64,000 nucleotides of DNA from Methanoregula sp. (lineage in GTDB: Archaea > Halobacteriota > Methanomicrobia > Methanomicrobiales > Methanospirillaceae), in the NCBI RefSeq assembly GCF_023227875.1, contig NZ_JALOCH010000003.1:198326-262325 (forward strand), written 5' to 3'. Every line of letters begins with the position of its first letter. Positions within the stretch are counted from its first letter, which is position 1. The notes under the pieces are model-generated. The model did no database searches. It worked only from the letters and a program-made list of their open reading frames with translations, and was not told the origin of the DNA. The translations under genes were made by a program, and so were the position numbers. Positions 17,002 to 24,065 of this stretch are shown here, piece by piece.

Positions 17002-17323
17002 ATACCAATCATACGTTTACCCATTCGATATATTCAGAAAATCAATAACCAGCCAGCAAACTACAATCCATTGACAACATTTTTCTCAAGAATTTTTCTT
17101 GGTAATTCCCTGCCGCCCGGCCGATTGCGGGGGTCCTGAACAATTATTTCCGGTAACCATTTTTTTTACGATAATTCAGATTTGGCAACGTGTGTAACAT
17201 TTGACCTTGTCATCACAACTTGTCAGGCCGGATGGTCCTGCTGTACCTTTTTGGATACAATGGCTATGGCCGAGGTGGGATCCGGATTAAAAAAAGAGTA
17301 CGGGATTCATTCCCGATTCCGTT
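17002..17323. other. Intergenic, no gene seen
   Basis: About 320 bp between TFS and the convergent AIM24 gene. I see no ORF with protein-like composition, no tRNA fold and no strong inverted repeat. A few T-rich runs near 17035-17110 and 17156-17170 may be termination sites for tfs. Confidence 0.4.
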
Positions 17324-18025
17324 TCAGACTGCCTTGACCTGCACGACTTCCGGCTTGGGCAGGTAGGGGATGATGGAGGCAGCGAGTTTTGCGATGTCCA
17401 TGGACTGGAGCACGACCTTTCCCGGGCCGGTCAGGGTAGTGACGAACAGCCCCTCCCCGCCAAAGATCGCGGTCGTGATCCCGCCGACAAGCGCGATATC
17501 GTAACTCACCGAGTGGTCGAACCCGACAACGAGCCCGGTCTGCACCTTGACGACCTCGCCGGGTTTCAGGGTCATCTCGATGATGTCCCCGCAGCAGTGG
17601 AGGAAGACGGTGCCCTGCCCGGTCATGCGCTGGAGGATGAAGCCTTCCCCGCCAAAGAGCCCTGCACGGATCTTATTCGTGAGCGCGATCTCGAGGTCCA
17701 CGCCATCATCGCAGCAGAGGAACGACTCCTTGCTGGCGATGAAATCCTTGTCCGGGCTGACCGTCACCGGGAAAATTTTCCCCGGCATGGTCCCGGCAAA
17801 GGAGACGAACCCGGCCGTGTCGCCCGCGGTGAACCGGGTGAGGAAGATGCTCTCGCCCGTGACAGCGCGTTTCAGGCCGGAGATGATGCCGCCCTTGAGC
17901 TGGCTCTCCATCGTGAACGACCCGGTCATGTTCACCATCGATCCGGCTTCGGCAAAGATCCCTTCCCCAGGCTGGAGGTCGATCTTCACCATCTGCAGGT
18001 TGTTGCCAATGATCTCGTGCTTCAT
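17324..18025 (-). CDS. AIM24 / TIGR00266 family protein
   Basis: A 233-residue protein of the widespread AIM24 family. These are trimeric beta-sandwich proteins of unknown biochemical role. Family marks are QPGEGIFAEAGSMVNM, KGGIISGLKRAVTGESIFLTRF and the repeated GLFGGEGFILQRMTGQGTVFL, echoed later as AIFGGEGLFVTTLTGPGKVVLQ. The ATG at 18025 has an AGGA ribosome site; the ORF extends upstream without family resemblance. It is divergent from the DUF2202 gene. Confidence 0.88.
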   Translation of the reverse strand: MKHEIIGNNLQMVKIDLQPGEGIFAEAGSMVNMTGSFTMESQLKGGIISGLKRAVTGESIFLTRFTAGDTAGFVSFAGTMPGKIFPVTVSPDKDFIASKESFLCCDDGVDLEIALTNKIRAGLFGGEGFILQRMTGQGTVFLHCCGDIIEMTLKPGEVVKVQTGLVVGFDHSVSYDIALVGGITTAIFGGEGLFVTTLTGPGKVVLQSMDIAKLAASIIPYLPKPEVVQVKAV

Positions 18026-18232
18026 AATATTCCTGTTTGATATTCCGTCAGAAAAGTACAAATGTGTTTGGGAGCGTGAGCCGGGATATTTTTATTGCGG
18101 GACGGGAGCAGGAACGAATGAGGGTATCCGCAAAGGAGCCTGGTGAATAGCGCAGCAGAGGATTGCGTACCCGTCAGGATATTGACCGCATGCAGGAAAA
18201 CCATTAAAAGAATTTCAGGTACAATCAGAGAT

Positions 18233-18925
18233 ATGCGCAATACTCCTTTCATCGCACTCCTGTTTGTCGTATGCATGCTGGCGGTTGCCGCTGGATGCAC
18301 CAGCCAGCAGGGCAGCAAGACCGTTGTGACTCCCGCGGTCACCATTGCGGTCCCTGACAACGATGCCTCGCAAAAAGCGTTCCTCTCCATGCCCCAGGCA
18401 CCGCTCAATGAGACTGAGACTACGGATATCCTCTACCTGCAGGAAGCAGAAAAATTCGATCACGATCTCAATACCGCGCTCTACGGCATGCACAGCGACA
18501 TCCCGGTCTTCCTGCACATCGCCAATGCATCCGGGGTCTACATGGCGATCGACAACGTGATCCTCCAGCGGTACGGTATCCCCTCACCGGAGAACGAGGC
18601 TGCCGGAGTCTTTACGAACCAGAAACTCCAGCAGATGTATACGGCAGATATCAACAGCGGTTACGCATCCGCTACCACTGCGCTGACGTCAAGCGCCACG
18701 TTCGAGGACATGCACATCGCAGACCTCCAGGGTGCCATGGGGCGTACTGACAACAGCGACCTGCAGTTCATCTACCGGCAGCAGCTTGCGTCCGCCCGTA
18801 ATAATCTCCGGTTGCTCAACCAGTGGATCACCGCGTACGGCGGGACGTACACGCCAACGTACATCACGCAGGCATCCTACAATGAAATTATCAGCACACC
18901 GATGGAACAGATCCCGGTGCAGTAA
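18233..18925 (+). CDS. DUF2202 lipoprotein
   Basis: A 230-residue secreted protein. Residues 1-20 form a signal peptide with lipobox VAAGCTSQQ, so it is probably a membrane-anchored lipoprotein. The mature part matches DUF2202, a ferritin-like four-helix domain: DILYLQEAEKFDHDLNTAL, PVFLHIANASGVYM, and ATFEDMHIADLQGAM. Glu and His residues in these helices resemble a metal site, but no activity is known. The ATG at 18233 lies about 25 bp after a TATA-like CATTAAAAG. Confidence 0.82.
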   Translation: MRNTPFIALLFVVCMLAVAAGCTSQQGSKTVVTPAVTIAVPDNDASQKAFLSMPQAPLNETETTDILYLQEAEKFDHDLNTALYGMHSDIPVFLHIANASGVYMAIDNVILQRYGIPSPENEAAGVFTNQKLQQMYTADINSGYASATTALTSSATFEDMHIADLQGAMGRTDNSDLQFIYRQQLASARNNLRLLNQWITAYGGTYTPTYITQASYNEIISTPMEQIPVQ

Positions 18926-19106
18926 TTTTTTTTGAAATTTTTTTTTTAATTTTGCCGCCCGGAACTTTTTTTAATTTTTCTGGAGTCAGAAAAAAAAGAA
19001 TTTGCGAGGGCTTACGCGTGCAATGCCGGGACTGTTTGCGCCAGGCACTTGCCCTGACCCGTGGTCTTTCAACATCTTTAAACGCCGGCCGTGCTCCACT
19101 ATAATC
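18926..19106. terminator. T-rich terminator region and MarR promoter
   Basis: Long T runs at about 18926-18949 and 18965-18978 follow the DUF2202 stop and fit archaeal oligo-T termination. ATCTTTAAACG near 19072-19083 is a TATA-like box about 25 bp before the MarR ATG at 19107. Confidence 0.5.
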
Positions 19107-19550
19107 ATGGAATTAGGGGATCTGTTCCTGCAGGTCATCGAACGATATCATCATATCCTCATTGAAGCTGACGGATCAGAACCAGGATCGACACCCGGGT
19201 TTCCTGACATCACGATCAACCAGTATTTTTACCTGCAGGCGGTCCAGCGCAATGAGAATATCACGCTGACCGAACTTGCACGTATCATCGGGGTCTCCAA
19301 GCCATCGGCCACGGCAGCAATCACCAAGTTGATCAGTGACAACTTTGTGATCCGTACTCAGTCCAAAGTCGACCAGAGAAAATTCCACCTCTCCCTTTCA
19401 GAGATGGGACAGGCAGTTTTCGTGCATAAGCACCGGGCATGCCGGCAGTTTATCGAACGGCTGGAGCAATGCACGACACCGGATGAGCAGAAGATCCTTA
19501 CCCGGGCGTTCCGGATTATGGTCGAGAGCCCGCTTGAGCCGGGCGAATAA
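19107..19550 (+). CDS. MarR-family transcriptional regulator
   Basis: A 147-residue winged-helix dimer-type regulator. The DNA-binding part is ITLTELARIIGVSKPSATAA, followed by the wing FVIRTQSKVDQRKFHLSLSE. N- and C-terminal helices would dimerise. The ATG at 19107 has no ribosome site but is correctly spaced for a leaderless message from the TATA-like box near 19076. A palindrome immediately downstream (19564-19585) overlaps the promoter of the following gene and is the probable target. Confidence 0.88.
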   Translation: MELGDLFLQVIERYHHILIEADGSEPGSTPGFPDITINQYFYLQAVQRNENITLTELARIIGVSKPSATAAITKLISDNFVIRTQSKVDQRKFHLSLSEMGQAVFVHKHRACRQFIERLEQCTTPDEQKILTRAFRIMVESPLEPGE

Positions 19551-19563
19551 GTCCTGTCGGAAA

Positions 19564-19595
19564 TTAGTTAGTTCACCCTAACAAACTATTTATCC
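19564..19595 (+). promoter_or_regulatory. Operator palindrome and TATA box of the SRPBCC gene
   Basis: TTAGTTAG (19564-19571) and CTAACAAA (19578-19585) are near-perfect inverted arms around TTCACC. The 5-bp core GTTAG/CTAAC is perfect. CTATTTATCC (19586-19595) follows at once and is a good TATA box, with an expected start about 25 bp later near the ATG at 19618. A bound MarR dimer would block TBP access. Confidence 0.6.
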
Positions 19596-19617
19596 GATCG
19601 GGTAATACTTTTCCGGT

Positions 19618-19713
19618 ATGCAACATCACTGTTTCAAACGGGGAATGAAAAAATCTGCAGGGACAAAGGACGATGCAGCGCAGGAATTTTTTACCGCGAG
19701 GGGACGGGCATGA
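19618..19713 (+). CDS. Possible leaderless 31-aa leader ORF coupled to the SRPBCC gene
   Basis: The ATG at 19618 lies about 25 bp after the TATA box, where a leaderless start is expected. It encodes a basic 31-residue peptide (MQHHCFKRGMKKSAG start). Its TGA overlaps the ATG of the next gene (ATGA). The peptide has no recognised domain. It may only provide translational coupling. Confidence 0.35.
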   Translation: MQHHCFKRGMKKSAGTKDDAAQEFFTARGRA

Positions 19714-20198
19714 GCCAGCCTACGTATGGATCCGGCAGCCGGGCCACAAAAAAAGCCGTGCTGCATCTTCATGCACCCCCTTCAAGGGTCTTTCCCCTCC
19801 TCTGCCCCGAGCGCGAACGCGACTGGATTGCCGGGTGGGACTATACGATGGTGTACTCGCAGTCCGGTTACGCAGAGCCCGGCTGTGTCTTTACCACCAC
19901 GCTTCCCGATGAGGGGCTGACCATCTGGATGTGTGCAGAACACATGCCCGACCGGCGCGTTGTGTTCTCCCGGGTCACGCCCGGCCTGATAACAATCCAC
20001 TGGGAGATGGATCTTTCTCAACCCACACCGGGTGATACCGATCTTGCCGTTACCTGGACGGTGACCGGGCTCTCCGAAGCGGGGAACCGGTTTGTTGACA
20101 CCATGCTCGATGAGCGTTTCTCCGGCCTGACGGGGATGCTCAAGCGGTGCCTTGACCACTACTTCACTACCGGGACAATGCTGCCTGTGGGTCTCTAA
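19710..20198 (+). CDS. SRPBCC (START-like) domain protein
   Basis: A 162-residue ligand-pocket protein of the SRPBCC superfamily. It has a beta strand opening (KKAVLHLHAPPSRVFPLLCPERE), DWIAGWDYTMVYSQSG, and a long C-terminal helix (ERFSGLTGMLKRCLDHYF). Members bind lipids or hydrophobic ligands; polyketide cyclase and AHSA1-type proteins share the fold. Function is not assignable. GAGGGG precedes its ATG, which overlaps the leader stop. The MarR regulator upstream probably controls it. Confidence 0.78.
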   Translation: MSQPTYGSGSRATKKAVLHLHAPPSRVFPLLCPERERDWIAGWDYTMVYSQSGYAEPGCVFTTTLPDEGLTIWMCAEHMPDRRVVFSRVTPGLITIHWEMDLSQPTPGDTDLAVTWTVTGLSEAGNRFVDTMLDERFSGLTGMLKRCLDHYFTTGTMLPVGL

Positions 20199-20303
20199 AA
20201 AAGATGTCGGGCCTATCCAACGCCCTGTCATTGGGCGGACCCGGGAATAATCGTTAAACCAATCCGGCATTTTTTTTAAATGAGTCAGAAATTTTTTAAT
20301 TTA

Positions 20304-20343
20304 CGATGCCCGGCGCGGGAAAATGATGGGGGATGGCGCTACG
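20304..20343 (+). repeat. Dispersed ~40-bp repeat, copy 1
   Basis: Begins CGATGCCCGGCGCGGGAAAA and ends GGCGCTACG. The same module recurs at 23310, 23979 and 24779, all in the same orientation, within the AT-rich island. It lies in a 258-bp stretch (20199-20456) with no gene. It looks like a REP-type or miniature mobile sequence. Confidence 0.6.
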
Positions 20344-20456
20344 AAATTTTTTTGATTCGTAACCTTGCCTGGATGAGTGAGAAGGGGGCGTCGCGGAGAG
20401 TCCATGAGGAGCAGAGATGGTGGAGGAATCGTACTACGAAAATCTGCTGTCAGTCT

Positions 20457-20690
20457 TTAACTTTTTTCAAATGCTTCCAGGAATGCGTCTCGTGAAATCA
20501 CGGCCTGCGTGCAGATTGTCCGCAGGGTCGATCCCTTGATCGTTTCGTGATTCGGGATTGTCATAGGAGTTTTCGTTCCGTCCGGGTTGATGCGTTCCAG
20601 TGCAATATGATTCCCGGTCCGGACAACATCAAATCCAAGAATATGAAACGTGTGGAGAACCCGCTGTTTGGGGACGTCGTGAGGAAAAAT
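20457..20690 (-). pseudogene. hicA: HicA-type toxin without a normal start codon
   Basis: The reading frame encodes a clear HicA/YcfA mRNA interferase: FPHDVPKQRVLHTFHILGFD, VRTGNHIALERINPDGTK, PMTIPNHETIKGSTLRTICT and a C-terminal SRDAFLEAFEKS. His in GNHIAL is the family catalytic residue. No ATG, GTG or TTG lies between the stop at 20709-20711 and the conserved region; only ATT (20688-20690) or CTG is available. A palindromic element abuts this end (20689-20790), so the start was probably lost. The intact antitoxin gene lies upstream on the same strand. Confidence 0.65.
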
Positions 20691-20790
20691 TTGTGGAAAT
20701 CCCAGAAATTAAACCAATCTCACAACGAAGTGTGAGATTGGTTGTGAGTTACAGGTTTTCCACAAATCGAGAAGATTTTATAAAATCTTC
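20689..20790. repeat. Palindromic insert between hicB and hicA
   Basis: ATTTGTGGAAA (20689-20699) and TTTCCACAAAT (20757-20767) are perfect 11-bp inverted ends. Between them AACCAATCTCACA and TGTGAGATTGGTT form a perfect 13-bp stem with a 6-nt loop. Next to it GAAGATTTTATAAAATCTTC (20771-20790) is a perfect 20-bp palindrome. The structure resembles a tiny MITE/REP insertion. Confidence 0.6.
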
Positions 20791-20800
20791 GAAGTTCATT

Positions 20801-21016
20801 TCAGATGACGACCTCGGCCAGTCGTGCATCTACGATATCGTCATCGGAAAAAGCATTCTTGCCGAATGTCTCGATATGGAACCGGATCGCGGAGGTGACA
20901 TCTGCCACCGCCTCTTCATAGGTGTCGCCTTCGCCAACGACCACTCCCCGCATGCCGACAGGATATGCTACAAAGCCGTCCTGGTGTTTCTCGACAATAA
21001 TCTTGAAAGGCTGCAT
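20801..21016 (-). CDS. hicB: HicB-family antitoxin
   Basis: A 71-residue HicB-type antitoxin with a partial RNase H-like fold. It begins MQPFKIIVEKHQDGFVAYPV and contains VVVGEGDTYEEAVADVTSAI, the canonical HicB pattern. No DNA-binding C-terminal HTH is present, so autoregulation would need the toxin or another protein. GGAGCGGGA is 8 bp upstream of the ATG at 21016. Its toxin partner at 20457 seems broken, leaving an orphan antitoxin. Confidence 0.82.
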   Translation of the reverse strand: MQPFKIIVEKHQDGFVAYPVGMRGVVVGEGDTYEEAVADVTSAIRFHIETFGKNAFSDDDIVDARLAEVVI

Positions 21017-21239
21017 GGATTGTCCCGCTCCTGATATTTTATTGGTGTCGGGAAATATTAAGGAGATCGTCCCTTTGTTTCTGTTGCGCATGGGAGCCGG
21101 CGGGCCGGATAGGGAGCGCATGTGTTACAGGATCTCCCGGCCAGACTGACAGAAAATCCCGGGCGAGTTTTCTCCTCAACAAATCTTGAGTATATACGCC
21201 GCTTTTATGTCGAATATCATGAGGTTGCCCCACAGATTC

Positions 21240-21404
21240 CCCAGACACTGTCTGGGTAATCTCCGGCAATCGGCCCGGCGAAAGCACCAATTGGGCAGAC
21301 ACTGTCTGCCGAATTCAGTTCCCGATTTACCCTCAGCAGATCTTAATTCTCCGACGTCCGACAGGTCATCAGACCTGGAGGAGGAGAAGAGTCATAGACT
21401 CTTC
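21240..21404. repeat. Cluster of short perfect palindromes
   Basis: Four palindromes occur in 165 bp. CCCAGACACTGTCTGGG is at 21240-21256. GGCAGACACTGTCTGCC is at 21294-21310 and shares a 13-nt core with the first. CAGGTC-ATCA-GACCTG is at 21362-21377. GAAGAGTC-ATA-GACTCTTC is at 21386-21404. No credible gene covers this region (21017-22226); the ORF at 21186-21641 has low-complexity, shadow-like composition. Confidence 0.6.
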
Positions 21405-21639
21405 GACGGAGACCCATGCCAGAAAGACCCCCCGGACCCGCTTCAGTGTGCCTTATTCCCAAAAAACCGCGCAATGAGGAGATTTTATCGGGCGATACGG
21501 GCCCTGATTGGATTTTCTCCGTCGAAGAATAAAAAATGCGCTAATGGGCGCTATTGGACGGCTGATCTCTCTCAAAACGGGCTAGGGTACCGAAAATTGA
21601 AAAGAACCCCCGTTTTGGATCGCAGTTTTAGGGGTCCCT

Positions 21640-21726
21640 AATACGGGTCATCTGACCTGTGACAGGTATCTGACCCGTGACAGGTCAGGTGCATCGGACA
21701 GGTATCTGACCTGTCACAGGTATTTT
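21640..21726. repeat. Short direct and inverted repeats with an ACAGGT motif
   Basis: GACAGGTATCTGACC occurs twice (starting 21662 and 21698). Related words, CTGACCTGTGACAGG and CTGACCCGTGACAGG, lie between. Each unit is itself palindromic (CTGACCTGT / ACAGGTCAG), so the stretch can form multiple hairpins. The flanking DNA has no gene. Confidence 0.55.
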
Positions 21727-21929
21727 GCATGAGTCCGGATCTGCACTATCTAAGAGGGGGTTCCGGAGCTGGGATTTACGTCGGTAACGTCGGAGACAGG
21801 AAGGGTCCTGGGGAGATAAGGTACGGGAAATTTTTTTGAGAAAATTTTCCGGTGCGGTGAAATATTTTTGGAAAATCTTTTGCGGATTGTGGAAGTAAAA
21901 AAATTTGGAAATTTTTCTTTGAGCAATCA

Positions 21930-22210
21930 TAATCTGCGATGCCTCACACGCAAAATATTTGAGGGGATGAGTGGATCGCCAGAAAATTTTGCTGAGGGGT
22001 ACGGGGGGTCACGAAAATATTTTTGTGAGGGGTACCCCCCCTCAGCAAAAAATTTCCGTGAGGGTCTGCCCCTGTTTTCGAAACGGTTTACGACGGGGCG
22101 TCGTGTTTGTGCGTGCGGGAAATCATGAGGGGTCATGGGGGTCACCGAAAAAAAATGATGAGGGGGTGGGGGACTCAGCAAAATTTTCTTGTGAGGGGCA
22201 GGGAGATTTC
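21930..22210. repeat. Degenerate 33-bp-period tandem repeat, about eight units
   Basis: GAGGGG words start at 21961, 21994, 22027, 22060, 22127, 22160 and 22193. These are exact 33-bp steps except for one decayed unit at about 22092. Each unit runs roughly GAAAATTTT, then TGAGGGGT, then a GGGGGTCAC block. Because 33 is a multiple of three, both strands read as 11-residue repeats in open frames, but no start or ribosome site supports a gene. There are no unique spacers, so it is not a CRISPR. Confidence 0.65.
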
Positions 22211-22226
22211 ATTCCAGATAGTATAA

Positions 22227-22778
22227 TCAAATGTTACCTAACATCTGTTCAAGGAATGCAACTCCTCTCACTACATCATCCATCGTTTTTCCCCCTGTCA
22301 GGATTATTTTCCCTGATGAAAAGAGAAGAGCAACAATTTTTGGATCTGGTATACGATATACCAACCCGGGAAACTGTTCCGGTTCGTACTCGATTTTTTC
22401 CATGTTAAGCGTGATAACTACCTTATTCAGGTTAATGTACTTCCCGAGGTCATACGAACAGACGATATTGGTAACGGCCACCTCAGGTGCATCATGACAG
22501 GTTACTCCGGCCTTTTTCATTCTCTGGATGAGATTATCCAGACCACGGACAAATTCATCGTGACTTTTGATCCCAGTAATTACCACCTTCCCGGAAGAGA
22601 AAACGAGTACCGTGATTTTGGGGTTTTGAAGTCGTAATACTGCACCGGGGAATCGTTTCTTGTTGAGTTCGCAGTTCTCAACCGTTTCTGAAAGTTCAAC
22701 AAGATCGATAGAATCAGCGATAGATCCCGAAGCAACGATATTCTCAATCTTAGGTGACTGAAATTTTTCTTTACTCAT
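22227..22778 (-). CDS. tbp: TATA-box-binding protein (TBP)
   Basis: A 183-residue saddle protein that nucleates archaeal transcription initiation. The two imperfect repeats are intact: RFPGAVLRLQNPKITVLVFS with GKVVITGIKS, and QFPGLVYRIPDPKIVALLFS with GKIILTGGKT. The four intercalating Phe positions (FPG and LVFS/LLFS in each half) are conserved. The N-terminus (MSKEKFQSPKIENIVASGSI) is less typical, so this may be an additional, specialised TBP beside a housekeeping copy elsewhere. The gene is AT-rich and lies in the accessory island, next to a degenerate paralogue at 22916. Confidence 0.93.
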   Translation of the reverse strand: MSKEKFQSPKIENIVASGSIADSIDLVELSETVENCELNKKRFPGAVLRLQNPKITVLVFSSGKVVITGIKSHDEFVRGLDNLIQRMKKAGVTCHDAPEVAVTNIVCSYDLGKYINLNKVVITLNMEKIEYEPEQFPGLVYRIPDPKIVALLFSSGKIILTGGKTMDDVVRGVAFLEQMLGNI

Positions 22779-22830
22779 GAAGGTTAGATGGGTATGATGA
22801 TCGCAAGTTGTTATCGGTTAATTATCCCAG
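22779..22830 (-). promoter_or_regulatory. TBP promoter region, duplicated upstream of the paralogue
   Basis: The bases before the tbp start match those before the paralogue (23234-23285) at about four of five positions without gaps. The longest shared run is GGTATGATGATCGCAAG (plus strand). Conservation of a non-coding block suggests either a recent tandem duplication or a shared regulatory site. Confidence 0.55.
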
Positions 22831-22915
22831 AGTCTCACCGGGTTAAAATTCACCTGTGGAGAATACAAAGTTCAATACGCCGTCAGAATCTCCTGCTCCG
22901 GAGACTTTCCCGGAA

Positions 22916-23233
22916 TCAGAGGTGGATCCACTCAACGATCCCGGAAAACTGACTGACATGATCCATTGTTGTAGCTGCAAGAGCGAGAGGATTAACCGAG
23001 ATCGATCCATCTTCTTTCTCTTCGATGGATGTTATCACGAGAGCTGCGTACTCCCTGGATTCAGAAGCAAGTTTGAGATCCTGTCGGTATACCAAGAGAG
23101 ATGACACGGTGTTGATGGCCGGTCCTTCCTTAAAGATTTTCGTGGAAATTACCTCGATATCAATAGCATCGGAGACAGATTCTGGATCAACACTGTTCAC
23201 AATCTTAGAAGATTTGGATTTTTCCTTACTCAT
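22916..23233 (-). CDS. Degenerate TBP-like paralogue (105 aa)
   Basis: The first 30 residues (MSKEKSKSSKIVNSVDPESV onward) align with the adjacent TBP. The remainder keeps only weak traces (YAALVITSIEEKEDG). The FPG...F DNA-intercalating motifs and the whole second repeat are missing, so it cannot bind a TATA box as a saddle. The frame is still open over 105 codons and shares the promoter block of tbp. It may be a decaying duplicate or a small regulator that kept the TBP N-terminus. Confidence 0.55.
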   Translation of the reverse strand: MSKEKSKSSKIVNSVDPESVSDAIDIEVISTKIFKEGPAINTVSSLLVYRQDLKLASESREYAALVITSIEEKEDGSISVNPLALAATTMDHVSQFSGIVEWIHL

Positions 23234-23309
23234 GAGAGGTAAGTAGGTATGATGATCGCAAGGTGTTATCGGTCAATTGTACCCGGATTCCGAACCATCC
23301 CCCGCTCTG

Positions 23310-23348
23310 CGATGCCCGACGCGGGGGAATGATGGGGGTGGGGCTACG
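23310..23348 (+). repeat. Dispersed ~40-bp repeat, copy 2
   Basis: GCGATGCCCGACGCGGG, then GAATGATGGGGG, ending GGGGCTACG. It lies upstream of the GIY-YIG gene and downstream-facing from the TBP paralogue. Closest match is copy 1 (20304). Confidence 0.6.
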
Positions 23349-23470
23349 CACGTTCCTGTTCGCAAATCATGAAAGCAAGACCATGGAAATTGACAGATAA
23401 TTCTGCTTAATTTTCCATACAGATGTAAAAATACACGAAAACAACACTTTCACCCCGCGCAATCCGGGAG

Positions 23471-23478
23471 TATATATG
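23471..23478 (+). promoter_or_regulatory. TATA box of the GIY-YIG gene
   Basis: TATATATG-type box about 25 bp before the ATG pair at 23501/23504; no ribosome site follows, so a leaderless transcript is expected. Confidence 0.45.
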
Positions 23479-23500
23479 CCGGTAAAATTTACTTTGTATC

Positions 23501-23920
23501 ATGATGCTCAATGCGTGTAACATTGAGCCGAATGCAAAAGGAAAAAGTTTGGAGAAAAAAATGGACATAAAATGGTCTTTAATCCACGAACTTAACTCCG
23601 GTGACATCTCGAAATATGCCCCAACATCCTCTGGGGTGTATGTGATATGGGTTCACTTCAAAGATGGTAAATGGAGATGTCATTACACTGGACAAGCTGA
23701 GAATCTTGAACAAAGACTTTACCAACACATTTCCTCATCGGAGTCGAACACTTCAATTAAATCGGGAGTGTCGAAATTTCGATGTGGATATTGTACAGCG
23801 GAAGTTGGATCACAAGCCAACCGTAACGGGATCGAACTATACCTCTACCAAACGTATAAGCCTGAGTGGAATGATATCACGCCACCTGGTACTTCACCAA
23901 TCCAAGTAAATCTGCCTTAA
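23501..23920 (+). CDS. GIY-YIG nuclease-like protein
   Basis: A 139-residue protein with a compact GIY-YIG-type domain. The GIY strand is represented by SGVYVIWVHF and the YIG strand by CHYTGQAENLEQRLYQH, carrying the family Arg. A Glu follows in GIELYLYQTY, and KPEWN gives the terminal Asn. All positions of the nuclease site therefore have plausible occupants. Such domains cut DNA in repair, mobile elements and some defence systems. The start is the leaderless ATG at 23501; an internal ATG at 23561 would still keep the domain. It is AT-rich and flanked by two dispersed repeats. Confidence 0.7.
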   Translation: MMLNACNIEPNAKGKSLEKKMDIKWSLIHELNSGDISKYAPTSSGVYVIWVHFKDGKWRCHYTGQAENLEQRLYQHISSSESNTSIKSGVSKFRCGYCTAEVGSQANRNGIELYLYQTYKPEWNDITPPGTSPIQVNLP

Positions 23921-23978
23921 TCCTCATCTTTCTTTTTTGACGAATATAATTGAAAATCTTGTTAGGGTAACTTCGATG

Positions 23979-24018
23979 CGATGCCTGACGCGGGAAAATG
24001 CCGGAGGGTGACGCTACG
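23979..24018 (+). repeat. Dispersed ~40-bp repeat, copy 3
   Basis: GCGATGCCTGACGCGGG, then AAAATG, ending GACGCTACG. It separates the GIY-YIG gene from the HNH gene by sitting 48 bp before the latter's ATG. Confidence 0.6.
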
Positions 24019-24065
24019 GAATTCAGATAATTATATACACATGTCAATAAAGATTCCAATCATCT

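Noticed and set aside
17002..17323. Hidden tRNA or small RNA gene in the tfs downstream gap
   Set aside because: No cloverleaf-compatible arms or conserved TTCGANTC box seen.
21186..21641. 151-codon ORF as a gene
   Set aside because: It runs through four palindromes, lacks a ribosome site and has no recognisable domain.
21930..22210. CRISPR array
   Set aside because: Units are contiguous and degenerate with no unique spacers, and no cas gene is in the window.
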